Of a stretch of DNA of 64,000 bases, positions 8,542 through 16,352 are shown piece after piece. Within the stretch, counting starts at the first letter, position 1. Each line of letters opens with the position of its first letter. Source of the DNA: H111-94 sp034436045. Its GTDB lineage: Bacteria > Chloroflexota > Ktedonobacteria > Ktedonobacterales > Ktedonobacteraceae. The position numbers and the translations under genes are program-made. Under the pieces are notes generated by a model. That model was not told where the DNA came from. It saw only the letters and a list, made by a program, of their open reading frames with translations, and made no database searches. The stretch covers positions 16,737-80,736 of the forward strand of contig DAOTVZ010000162.1 in assembly GCA_034436045.1 (NCBI GenBank), in the 5' to 3' direction.

Positions 8542-8565
8542 GCGCAGACAAACGCGGAGGGGTTG

Positions 8566-8949
8566 CTAATGGAGGTCTTCATCTTCAAAGCCTGCACTGT
8601 TAGCACTCTCCTCCGCGAAATATTCATCGCTATAAAAACCAACGTCCCTCCCGACGTACACGCTTACCAGAAAATCATCGCGCGGCATATCCGCCGACAA
8701 CACGAGGTCCTCGTCAATCTGCTCTATCAGCTTCGTCAGATCGGCCTCCTCCAGTTCCCGTTCCAGGATCAAGGTACCGTGAACCGCCGTTGTGGTGAAA
8801 TGAATATCTATTGTCCCCAGGCGGCTATTATTCTGCAAGCCACTACCCTGCATAATATAGTAGCCCTCAGAATAGGGAGTACGAAAATGCCTCTCAAAGC
8901 GAATATCCTCTAACATTGCTTCGCCGTGCGCGGCGTGTTGTGCCGACAC
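8566..8949 (-). CDS. Small acidic hypothetical protein
   Basis: No family recognised. The 127-residue product is acidic, has no membrane segment or signal, and ends in a strongly acidic tail (FEDEDLH). A central part alternates short hydrophobic strands (LGTIDIHFTTTAVHGTLIL), suggesting a mainly beta fold. I accept the gene because GTG 8949 is preceded by AAAGGAG at good spacing and the frame is open to its end just before the convergent response regulator. Met 12 offers a later start. Confidence 0.65.
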   Translation of the reverse strand: MSAQHAAHGEAMLEDIRFERHFRTPYSEGYYIMQGSGLQNNSRLGTIDIHFTTTAVHGTLILERELEEADLTKLIEQIDEDLVLSADMPRDDFLVSVYVGRDVGFYSDEYFAEESANSAGFEDEDLH

Positions 8950-9089
8950 ACACTCCTTTCTCTATCCTCACAGGCGCACCTTCTAGCCCTGCACTCTCCA
9001 AAATGGACACGTGCTGTATAGCCTTCCCAGCGTATACATAAGGCCGCAAAAGGCTGCCCCATTATACCATAGCCAGAATTTCCAGGCCC

Positions 9090-10145
9090 CTATGAGAGAA
9101 ATCGCAACGAGGAGCGCATAGGGGCAAAAACAATATGCTCCTCTTGCGCATAAGTACCTTGCGGAGCTAATTGCTCCAATGTATAAAGATGTGAGCCGTG
9201 CACCGTAACAAATAAGGTCTCCGTATAGCTGGCCCCTCTCACCAGGACACTGCCCTGTAATTGCTGCCACTGCGCACCAGCAAACGTGAGCGGAGCCGCC
9301 ATCTTCACATTCGTCATGCCGAGTTGCGCTGCCAGCTTCTGCACATAAATAATTTCATTCGTCCCGGCAGCGTTAGAAACGGTGATCGTCACCTGATCCG
9401 TAGCAGTGCTATCGGCAAAGCGAAGCACCGAGGCTTTAGTATCGGCCTGCACCTTCCATCCAGTGGGGTAGAGCAACGAAACCCCAAAGTGAGTACTCTG
9501 AAAGCGCTGGAGCGGAGCCGTCACGGGTGAGACACTAAACGGTTGTAGTACTATCGCCCACACGATACTCCCAAGAATAATCAGTGCCGCTACCAGCCCC
9601 ACTCCCATGATGACCAGTTTGCGCGAACGCCACCCTTCACCTGCCAGAACCGGGGGCACAGACCGAACCGGCATCGAGGGGGATCGTGCTGGCCCGACCG
9701 ATTTCGGCATATCTTCCTGTCTATATGAAATCAGCGGCGTTGTCGCAAGCTGCTCTATCGCTTGCTTGCGCTCATTCTCTTTCTCCTCATCCACGCTCAC
9801 ATCCACGTTCGCCTGCTCCTGCGTTTCCACCAACTTATTCCCCTCATCTACATCCCAAACTTTTATACGCAATTCACGCACGTCCGTTCCAGCAACAGGC
9901 GCGTGCTGCTCATGCGCAACTGATCCACGCCGCTGTGGCTGCTGCGCGATCTGTTCATGTAACACTGGATGGTTATGGTTAGCTGCTTGAGTCTGCCTTG
10001 CAGAAGGGGAAGAAGGAGCTTGCGGTGTAGTGGACGTTGATTTCGCTTCATGAACTGCCTCAGTCGATACTTGCGCACCACAATTACTACAAAAACGCGC
10101 CTGCGCATTCCGCAGCTCCGCCCCACAATTTGGACAAATCGTCAC
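9090..10145 (-). CDS. Zinc-ribbon membrane protein, function unknown
   Basis: The N-terminus is a double-CXXC zinc ribbon (CPNCGAEL then CSNCGAQV, residues 4-25). A long Gln/Pro/Ser-rich linker of low complexity follows, then one membrane helix (KLVIMGVGLVAALIILGSI, about residues 178-200), and an external domain of about 140 residues starting FQSTHFGVSLLYPTGW. That last domain resembles the PsbP/MOG1-like fold found in many such bacterial proteins, but this is a pattern-level impression. The topology predicts zinc ribbon inside and domain outside. Start GTG 10145 has AGGAGGGG upstream. No operon partner is evident. Confidence 0.75.
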   Translation of the reverse strand: MTICPNCGAELRNAQARFCSNCGAQVSTEAVHEAKSTSTTPQAPSSPSARQTQAANHNHPVLHEQIAQQPQRRGSVAHEQHAPVAGTDVRELRIKVWDVDEGNKLVETQEQANVDVSVDEEKENERKQAIEQLATTPLISYRQEDMPKSVGPARSPSMPVRSVPPVLAGEGWRSRKLVIMGVGLVAALIILGSIVWAIVLQPFSVSPVTAPLQRFQSTHFGVSLLYPTGWKVQADTKASVLRFADSTATDQVTITVSNAAGTNEIIYVQKLAAQLGMTNVKMAAPLTFAGAQWQQLQGSVLVRGASYTETLFVTVHGSHLYTLEQLAPQGTYAQEEHIVFAPMRSSLRFLS

Positions 10146-10183
10146 CAGAACTCCCCTCCTGTGTTGCTCATAAAAACAGTGCT

Positions 10184-11509
10184 TTACTTCACATCCAGGA
10201 CAGCTTCGCGCTCGGCGGCAGTGGCGAAAACTACTTGATTTTTCACCAAATCGACCAGTTTCTTACGCCCTTTGGGACTGCCAATCATCAGCACACCAAC
10301 CAGCTTGTTCTCGCGGAAAAAGAGCTTGCGATAGTTCTCATTACCCTTCTCGCCCGGTTCGCGCCGCGCAATCGTTTCAAGCTCAGGGTTGTTCGACTCA
10401 GCGGTTCCAACCACTGCGATGTTGACATCAAAGAGCGGACTGGTATAGGTAGGTACATCATTATATGGCTGCCGCCCACCTGCCATATTGACACCAGCAA
10501 TGCGCCCGTGCGCCATCGCATTATCCCATGTACCCATTGTATGATGGCGTCCAATAGCCACATCAAAAAATTCCGCCACGTCCCCCGCCGCATACACCCC
10601 CGGCACATTCGTCTCCAGGTATTCGTTCACCACGACACCGTTGCGAATCTCTACAGGAGTGCCTGCTAGAAACTGCGTATTAAGCGTAATGCCCAGACCA
10701 ATACCGATCATATCGGTCTGAATCTCGCGCCCCTTCTTCGTTTTGACATACCTCGCCATGCCGTCCTTAGTCACGACGCTCTCAATTTCGTCGCCATGGA
10801 TCACTTCAACGCCGAATTTCTTGGCGATATTGTCCACCACTTCGCCGCCCTGTGGGTCAAGCGACGAACGCAACCAGTAGGGGCCGCGCATTAACCAGGT
10901 GGTGTCGAGTTTGCGTACCGCGAAGCCATCGCACAATTCATAGGAAATAAAGCTGCCGCCATAGGCCAGCGCAGTTCGCGATTGCAACATTTTGTCGATA
11001 ATCGTCTTTGTATCATCGAGCGTCACAAAGTTATAAATATTCGAGGCCTCTTTGGCCCCCGGCACCCGTAAAGGATTCGCCCAGCCGCCGCTGGCTATCA
11101 GCAATGCATCATAGGGATAATGCTCTCCTCTGTCGGTCACAACTACTCGCTCCTCAGTATTCACCTTCGTAATCAGTGTCTCTGTCAACAGGTGAATATT
11201 GCGCTGCTCATGCCAGGCGAAATCACGAATCATAACCTTTTGCTCAACGATCACACCTTGCAGAAAACGTGGAAGCGAGACGCGATTGTACAGGGGATAT
11301 GGCTCATTAGTAAACAGATGAATACTACAATTGGGATCATTCTTGCGCAGCGTTTCCGCTGCTGTTGTTCCCGCCACTCCATTGCCAATAATTACATAGC
11401 GTTTGTCATGTGTTGCCACTGCTCTGTACCTATCCTGCTTTCCTTCTTGACTGGCCCCCATCAACAAATGCATCGGTTGATGAGGTCGCAAACACACATC
11501 ACTCCACAT
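10184..11509 (-). CDS. NAD(P)/FAD-dependent oxidoreductase of the nitrite/rubredoxin reductase type
   Basis: Flavoprotein that passes electrons between NAD(P)H and a redox partner. The FAD-binding motif is at residues 37-49 (YVIIGNGVAGTTA), preceded by an atypical ~35-residue leader that may not be translated. Further features are NEPYPLYNRVSLPRF, a central NAD(P)-binding region around LAYGGSFISYELC, and the second FAD motif GVYAAGDVAEF. The C-terminal domain is of the small reductase type. In the NAD-binding motif GGSFISYE replaces the usual GGGxIGxE, which may alter cofactor preference. No convincing Shine-Dalgarno sequence marks the start; ATG 11461 is an alternative. A DtxR regulator lies just upstream on the same strand. 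Confidence 0.85.
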   Translation of the reverse strand: MWSDVCLRPHQPMHLLMGASQEGKQDRYRAVATHDKRYVIIGNGVAGTTAAETLRKNDPNCSIHLFTNEPYPLYNRVSLPRFLQGVIVEQKVMIRDFAWHEQRNIHLLTETLITKVNTEERVVVTDRGEHYPYDALLIASGGWANPLRVPGAKEASNIYNFVTLDDTKTIIDKMLQSRTALAYGGSFISYELCDGFAVRKLDTTWLMRGPYWLRSSLDPQGGEVVDNIAKKFGVEVIHGDEIESVVTKDGMARYVKTKKGREIQTDMIGIGLGITLNTQFLAGTPVEIRNGVVVNEYLETNVPGVYAAGDVAEFFDVAIGRHHTMGTWDNAMAHGRIAGVNMAGGRQPYNDVPTYTSPLFDVNIAVVGTAESNNPELETIARREPGEKGNENYRKLFFRENKLVGVLMIGSPKGRKKLVDLVKNQVVFATAAEREAVLDVK

Positions 11510-11601
11510 AGCAGTGCGCGCAGGCCATGCTATGTATGGATGAGCATAGTATTATTTAGAGGAATCTTAGCATAGTTTTTCAGAGAACGCTATAGCTAGT
11601 A

Positions 11602-12312
11602 TCATAGCTTATTCACTTTTTCATCAACTCTGGTCGGCCTCACCGTAATCTGATCAGCCAGCTCCTTACTCACGACATGCTCGGCTTGTCCCTGGCCTTC
11701 ACCGACCAGAATGCGCATAGGGCCACCAAAGGGGGTACGCTCCAGCATCTCCACGCGCACATCCGGGTAAAGGCCCAATGTGCCCAGGTAGCAGAGCTTC
11801 TCCGGGTTCTGGTCATTCACGCGCAAAACATATGCTGTTTGTTTCTCTTCCAATTGCGACAACATCTGCCCTTCACGCGCCACAATCACGCCCTGCTTAC
11901 TTGGAATGGGATCACCGTGCGGGTCAACGGTCGGATAACCGAGCAACGCATCCAGGCGATCCTCGAACTCTTCAGAAATGACATGCTCCAGCTTATCGGC
12001 CTCCGCATGTACCTTATCCCAGCTATAGCCAAGTTCACGCGCCAGGTAAAGCTCCAATAAACGGTGGTGACGGATAACCTCAATCGCCTTCTGTTCCCCC
12101 AGTTGTGTCAGACGTACTCCTTTGTATGGCACATGCTCTACCCAACCGGCAGCCGCAAAATCCTTGAATAACATGGTGACGGTCGCATCGCTCACGCCGA
12201 GCCGCTCGCTGACCGCCGAAGTTGAAACCTTCTGTCCTCGCTCTTGCATATCGTAGATTACCTTCAGGCAATCACTAATACGCGGCGTCAAATCCTGAAT
12301 CGGTCTATCCAT
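11602..12312 (-). CDS. DtxR/MntR-family metal-dependent transcriptional regulator
   Basis: Metal-sensing repressor for iron or manganese genes. A winged helix-turn-helix occupies about residues 10-70 (VSTSAVSERLGVSDATVTMLFKDF has the classic layout). The metal-binding and dimerisation region follows (HHRLLELYLARELGY, AEADKLEHVISEEFEDRL), and the C-terminus forms an FeoA/SH3-like domain. At 236 residues it is the three-domain form. ATG 12312 has GGAGGT upstream. Regulated genes cannot be named; the adjacent flavoprotein and MFS exporter are possible targets. Iron versus manganese specificity is not decidable here. Confidence 0.93.
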   Translation of the reverse strand: MDRPIQDLTPRISDCLKVIYDMQERGQKVSTSAVSERLGVSDATVTMLFKDFAAAGWVEHVPYKGVRLTQLGEQKAIEVIRHHRLLELYLARELGYSWDKVHAEADKLEHVISEEFEDRLDALLGYPTVDPHGDPIPSKQGVIVAREGQMLSQLEEKQTAYVLRVNDQNPEKLCYLGTLGLYPDVRVEMLERTPFGGPMRILVGEGQGQAEHVVSKELADQITVRPTRVDEKVNKL

Positions 12313-12438
12313 CGCTTTTACCTCCTGCTAAATCACAGTTTTACTCTTTTTAAAAACAATATATCATATAGCTAAAACCTGCACAAGAAGGCATAAACAG
12401 AGCCACTATAAGGCAACGGTCTACAAGCTGAGCACAAA

Positions 12439-12469
12439 AAAGAGAGTGGGCCTGACACCCACCCTCTTT
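12439..12469 (-). terminator. Rho-independent terminator after the MFS gene
   Basis: Arms AAAGAGAGTGGG (12439-12450) and CCCACCCTCTTT (12458-12469) pair with one mismatch. On the minus strand the hairpin is followed by TTTTTT, just after the stop of the exporter gene. Confidence 0.85.
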
Positions 12470-12482
12470 GGATCAACGGTGC

Positions 12483-13967
12483 TTAGTGCGCGGGACGCAA
12501 AGCCGCGACAATCATTGCAATGATGCATAAACCAAAAGAAACCAGAAATGCAGTATGCAGACCACTCATAAAGGCCGCCAGTGCCGATGGGAACTGACTC
12601 ATACCGCCGCCATAAATGAATACCTGCATCATGGCCTGCATCGGCACCGATTTCAGGGCCAGAGGGAAGACGATGGCAATACTGAGCAACTGACCGGTAT
12701 TATTTAACATGCTCAGAATACCCGCCGCCGCACCGCGCGTATGGGGTTCGACCGAACTCATAATCGCGTTGGTATTGGGCGAGGCGAAGAAACCAGAACC
12801 ACCACCCATCAGCGCCATAAAGACGTAGAGCTGCCAGACCGGCGTCGTTGGTTGCACTGTAGAGAGTCCTAGTAGACCAAGCGAAGAAACCGCCAGTCCC
12901 AGCGGGGCCAGCACACGTGAGCCAAACCGATCCGAAAGACGTCCGCTAATCGGGCCGATCAGCATAAAGGCCGCCCCAAAGGGAATCAACATCAAGCCAG
13001 CCGTCAGGGGGTCCTTGCCATAAGGCCCCTGCAAGAAAAAGATCAGCAGGAAAAGCACCGCACCACGCGCGATACCATTCAGCAAGCCACTCAGGTTCGC
13101 CATCGTAAACAGACGACTCTTGAAGAGGTCCAGGCGCACCATCGGCTGTTTGATGCGCGGCTCAAAGATGCCGAAGAGAACGGCACTGACAACGCCAATG
13201 ATCAGAATGGCTGTCGTCACCGATTCTGGCAGCATCGGGAACGCAACCATCGTCAACGCCAGCAAAATGCCGGTTAAGCCAATCGTCAGCGTCACACTAC
13301 CGAACCAGTCGATGCGCTGATGTTCAGCCGGTTGCACAGGCTCGCGCAAACGCCAGATACCCCATAGTGTACCAAAGAGACACAGCGGGACATTAAAGAG
13401 AAAGACCCAGCGCCATGAAATTTCCGTGAGGACGCCTCCAATAATAGGGCCGAGCAGAAAGCCAGCCGCACCGGCAATCTGGTTGACGCCCAGGCCCAGG
13501 CCCACCTGACCCTTGCGGAAGGCATCGGTGACAATCGCGGTGCTGTTAGTAAAGAGCAGCGCGCCGCCAACACCCTGAATGACGCGCCCTACAATCATAT
13601 CCGCTCCATGAAATTGTGGCTGCGCCAGACCCGCCACCAGCGAGCCGATGCCAAACATCACAAAACCGCTGTTATATAGCCGCTTGCGCCCCCAGATATC
13701 GGCCAGACGCCCGATGACCGGTGTTAGAACGGTTGTTATCAAAAGATAGCCCATCAACACCCACATGATGGTGAAGAAGGTGGCTTTCAAGTCAGCGAGA
13801 ATATTGGGCAGCGCAATGAGGAGCGCCGAACCTTGAATAGAGGCCAGCAGCGCACCAACAGTTGTTACCGAGAGCGCTGTCCACTTGTAACTATCATGTT
13901 GAACAACAATATCAGTACTTCCTGTGGATGACACAGCGCTTTCAGATAGATCAGAAGATGAACGCAT
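12483..13967 (-). CDS. MFS multidrug-type exporter, DHA2 (14-helix) family
   Basis: Proton-driven export of small molecules across the membrane. About 14 hydrophobic segments are seen. Motif A-like GRLADIWGRKRLY follows helix 2, and the motif C region of antiporters is present as GAAGFLLGPIIGGVL. The N-terminal part WVLMGYLLITTVLTPVIG is typical of EmrB-like proteins. The length is about 494 residues from ATG 13967, which has GAAAGG upstream; an ATG at 13997 is an alternative. The substrate is unknown. It is a single gene bounded by its own terminator. Confidence 0.93.
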   Translation of the reverse strand: MRSSSDLSESAVSSTGSTDIVVQHDSYKWTALSVTTVGALLASIQGSALLIALPNILADLKATFFTIMWVLMGYLLITTVLTPVIGRLADIWGRKRLYNSGFVMFGIGSLVAGLAQPQFHGADMIVGRVIQGVGGALLFTNSTAIVTDAFRKGQVGLGLGVNQIAGAAGFLLGPIIGGVLTEISWRWVFLFNVPLCLFGTLWGIWRLREPVQPAEHQRIDWFGSVTLTIGLTGILLALTMVAFPMLPESVTTAILIIGVVSAVLFGIFEPRIKQPMVRLDLFKSRLFTMANLSGLLNGIARGAVLFLLIFFLQGPYGKDPLTAGLMLIPFGAAFMLIGPISGRLSDRFGSRVLAPLGLAVSSLGLLGLSTVQPTTPVWQLYVFMALMGGGSGFFASPNTNAIMSSVEPHTRGAAAGILSMLNNTGQLLSIAIVFPLALKSVPMQAMMQVFIYGGGMSQFPSALAAFMSGLHTAFLVSFGLCIIAMIVAALRPAH

Positions 13968-14182
13968 GTAAAAACCTTTCAGAATGACCCAGGGCATTTA
14001 TCCCGTAGAGCTTGTGATGATAATAATGTGCAGCAACGATGCTCACCATCATGAGAACCCGTGACTATTCAGCAAGTAGCTCCACCGCTACAAAACAAAC
14101 ATCGCTCTGATAGCCCATACATATCATACACGAAACAGGCGGTTCAGGTCAACGTGTACGTAAACGTCAATCTCCCTCGTGT

Positions 14183-14250
14183 TTTTTAGCAGCAGAGCGG
14201 TGAGAACGACGGACGACCGCCCGTCGTTCTCACCGCTCTGCTGCTAAAAA
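14183..14250. repeat. Perfect 30-bp inverted repeat with 8-bp loop
   Basis: The arms 14183-14212 and 14221-14250 are exactly complementary. The unit begins with a T-run and ends with an A-run, so U residues lie inside the stem rather than after it. It sits 16 bp past the stop of the JAMM peptidase gene and is the probable 3' end of the cysteine operon. It may act as a terminator or transcript-stabilising hairpin. Confidence 0.85.
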
Positions 14251-14266
14251 GCGTATTCAACGACGC

Positions 14267-14704
14267 TTAGTCTACAATCTCAACTTTACCCTCGGTCACG
14301 TCACCATTGAGATCAATAGAGAAAATGCGCACATAAGGTGGCTCTGGATAGAAACGATGCGAAAAGATGATATAGAGGTAGCCACTACGCTTCGCCCACT
14401 CTTTATCGCGCGCCGAGGGATAGGCCTCGCTCCTGGGATGTGAATGATAATAGATCATATCACCATCATAACTATCGACATCATTATAAATGCGTACCAG
14501 GTCGGCTTCGGCGATAATCGAGAAATCATCCGGCTCGTCGGCGGCATTGGCGGTCGGATAGTGCTTGACAACCAGGCCGTCCTTGCTGCCGACGACACCG
14601 CAGCCCTCGTTGGGATAGCTCTCCACGATATGGGCCACCATCTCCTGATAAATCGTCTGCGGGATACGCACTACGAACGCGGGGGTTTGCACCTCAGCTA
14701 CCAT
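14267..14704 (-). CDS. mec: JAMM/MPN+ metallopeptidase, Mec-like, acting on a sulfur-carrier protein
   Basis: Zinc peptidase expected to cleave after the Gly-Gly of the ubiquitin-like carrier encoded two genes upstream. In Mycobacterium tuberculosis the homologue Mec releases cysteine from the CysO-Cys adduct. The JAMM residues are visible: E33 in NEGCGVVG, then H87 and H89, S97 and D100 in HSHPRSEAYPSARDKE. At 145 residues it is a minimal stand-alone JAMM domain. Its ATG overlaps the end of the cysM-like gene by 7 bp, showing tight coupling. The family call is firm and the substrate is inferred from the operon. Confidence 0.93.
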   Translation of the reverse strand: MVAEVQTPAFVVRIPQTIYQEMVAHIVESYPNEGCGVVGSKDGLVVKHYPTANAADEPDDFSIIAEADLVRIYNDVDSYDGDMIYYHSHPRSEAYPSARDKEWAKRSGYLYIIFSHRFYPEPPYVRIFSIDLNGDVTEGKVEIVD

Positions 14705-15633
14705 AATACTTTTGCCTCTAAATTATCTTCCAGTTCCTCTAATTCGAGCGTCCACAGGTCTTCGCTCAAGTACTTCCAGCCACCGTCGGCGAGAATGACC
14801 ACAATCCTGGCCTGCTCCAGTTTTTCAGCGTAGCGTAATGCCGCATGCAAGGCCGCACCACAGGAAGGACCGGCAAAGATACCCTCCTGATCTTTTAACT
14901 GGCGAGTACGACGAATAGCCTCACGACCGGGCACCAGAATCCTCGCATCAAGCAACGACAGGTCCAGTACAGGCGGAATAAAGCCATCCTCAAGGCTGCG
15001 TAATCCCTGCACACCATCGCCTTGCAGTGGCTCGGCAGCCACCACTTTGATGGCAGGATTGTACTCTTTCAAGCGCCGTGCATTGCCAACGAGCGTACCA
15101 CCGGTACCAAGTCCGGCTACGAAGACATCGACATCCGGCAGATCACGGATAATCTCGACCGCCGTGCCATTGTAGTGCGCACCAGGGTTAGCAGGATTGC
15201 CATACTGGTAGAGCATGACATAGCGCTCATCCTCCTGCGCCATCTGCTGCGCCAGACGCACTGCACCGTTGCTGCCCAGTTTGCCATCGGAGAAGATAAT
15301 CTTCGCCCCGAAGAGTTCCAGCATCTGACGCCGCTCGCTGGTCACATTGTCGGGCATCACGGCCACAAATTTATAGCCCTTGACGCGGCAGATCATCGCC
15401 AACGCGATGCCCGTATTCCCGCTGGTCGGCTCCAGCAGCACAGAGCCGGGCTTGAGTTTTCCACTGGCTTCGGCATCGTTGATCATCTGCAATGCAATAC
15501 GGTCCTTGATGCTACCAGTAGGGTTGACACCTTCTAACTTTGCGAATATCTGCACCCCCGGACGAGGGCTAAAACTTTTCAGCTCGACCAGCGGCGTATT
15601 GCCGATGGTCTCCAGAATATTACCGTAGCGCAT
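14698..15633 (-). CDS. cysM: Cysteine synthase, CysM type using a carrier-protein thiocarboxylate
   Basis: PLP enzyme that makes cysteine from an activated serine. The PLP lysine is K43 in PTGSIKDR, the phosphate cup is TSGNTG and GTGGT, and the start of the chain (ILETIGNTPLVEL) is typical of the family. The C-terminal tail after GGWKYLSEDLW is acidic and ends with a short plug-like segment, like the mycobacterial CysM that accepts O-phosphoserine and CysO thiocarboxylate. Being between a carrier gene and a Mec-like gene supports that route over free sulfide. At 311 residues it is normal. It lies 17 bp from the carrier gene. Confidence 0.94.
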   Translation of the reverse strand: MRYGNILETIGNTPLVELKSFSPRPGVQIFAKLEGVNPTGSIKDRIALQMINDAEASGKLKPGSVLLEPTSGNTGIALAMICRVKGYKFVAVMPDNVTSERRQMLELFGAKIIFSDGKLGSNGAVRLAQQMAQEDERYVMLYQYGNPANPGAHYNGTAVEIIRDLPDVDVFVAGLGTGGTLVGNARRLKEYNPAIKVVAAEPLQGDGVQGLRSLEDGFIPPVLDLSLLDARILVPGREAIRRTRQLKDQEGIFAGPSCGAALHAALRYAEKLEQARIVVILADGGWKYLSEDLWTLELEELEDNLEAKVLW

Positions 15634-15649
15634 TGCTGTCTCCTGATCC

Positions 15650-15922
15650 TTAGCACCCGCCGGCCATCGCGGGCAATAAGATAACCGTATCGTCAGGGCC
15701 TAGCGCCGTCTCCAGCCCTTGCAAGAAACGCACATCCTGGTCATTAACATACACATTAATAAAGCGGCTCAGTTCCTGCTCCGGCTGTATCTGCTCCTTA
15801 AGCGCAGGGTAACGCTGATAGAGATTGCTGAGTGCCTCGCCTAAAGTATTACCTTGCACACTCACCTGCTTAGAACCGCCTGCCGAGGCACGCAAGACAG
15901 GTGCCAGACGAATCGTTGCCAT
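15650..15922 (-). CDS. cysO: CysO/MoaD-like sulfur-carrier protein ending in Gly-Gly-Cys
   Basis: Beta-grasp ubiquitin-like protein whose C-terminal glycine is normally activated and converted to a thiocarboxylate, the sulfur donor for CysM. The 90-residue chain has the MoaD pattern (TLGEALSNLYQRYPAL, NVYVNDQDVRFLQGL, DDTVILLPAMAGG). Unusually, the stop codon is preceded by one more codon, TGC, so the encoded protein ends GGC rather than GG. The C-terminal Cys would have to be removed before adenylation, or mimics the carrier-cysteine product. Start ATG 15922 has AAGGAG upstream; an in-frame upstream ATG at 15967 lies in repeat sequence and is less likely. Confidence 0.92.
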   Translation of the reverse strand: MATIRLAPVLRASAGGSKQVSVQGNTLGEALSNLYQRYPALKEQIQPEQELSRFINVYVNDQDVRFLQGLETALGPDDTVILLPAMAGGC

Positions 15923-15956
15923 TTTTCCCTTACTCCTTCTATGATTCAACCAACCT

Positions 15957-16003
15957 CGTAGGGACACGATAAATCGCGCTGTGGACGCGATTTATCGCGC
16001 GTC
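15957..16003. repeat. Palindromic repeat of the GTAGGG family (variant core)
   Basis: GTAGGGACACGATAAATCGCG is followed by CGCGATTTATCGCG; arms 15967-15978 and 15986-15997 pair perfectly. It is a variant of the palindromic family seen elsewhere in the window with CGATTTATCG in place of TGATTNATCA. It lies between the carrier and E1-like genes, in the non-coding stretch 15923-16352, which otherwise holds only the next repeat. Confidence 0.7.
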
Positions 16004-16159
16004 ACGCTCCATCCATCTTTTCTCGCAGAGCCTCAACATGGCGTGTATCACGTTTCTCCTTTGCGGGAACGTGATGGAGCCTGCATAACATCACAGGATA
16101 CCACGCATTTTGCGTGATTTTCCGGTTAGATGATATATATAGGTTTTACATGCGACAGG

Positions 16160-16330
16160 TCGCGGCTCCGACGGGATAATGGAATTCAACCATCAATACC
16201 GACGCTCCCGTAGGGGCGTGATTCATCACGCCCTGCTCGCCCCTCGCTCCGCGTTCAGGGCGTGATTCATCACGCCCTGAACGCGGAGCGCCGATGTCAG
16301 TTGAAAAAATTCATAATACCGTCCCTACAG
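16160..16330. repeat. Composite palindromic repeat with a 46-bp near-perfect palindrome
   Basis: GTAGGGGCGTGATTCATCAC (from 16210) is followed at 16245-16290 by a palindrome with 22-bp arms around a 2-bp centre (arms begin CGCTCCGCGTTCAGGG). The right edge carries GAAAAAATTCATAATACC, related to the edges of the copies near 25.3 and 44.2 kb. It is directly 3' of the E1-like gene. Confidence 0.8.
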
Positions 16331-16352
16331 TTATTACAGCTTCAAATGATTG

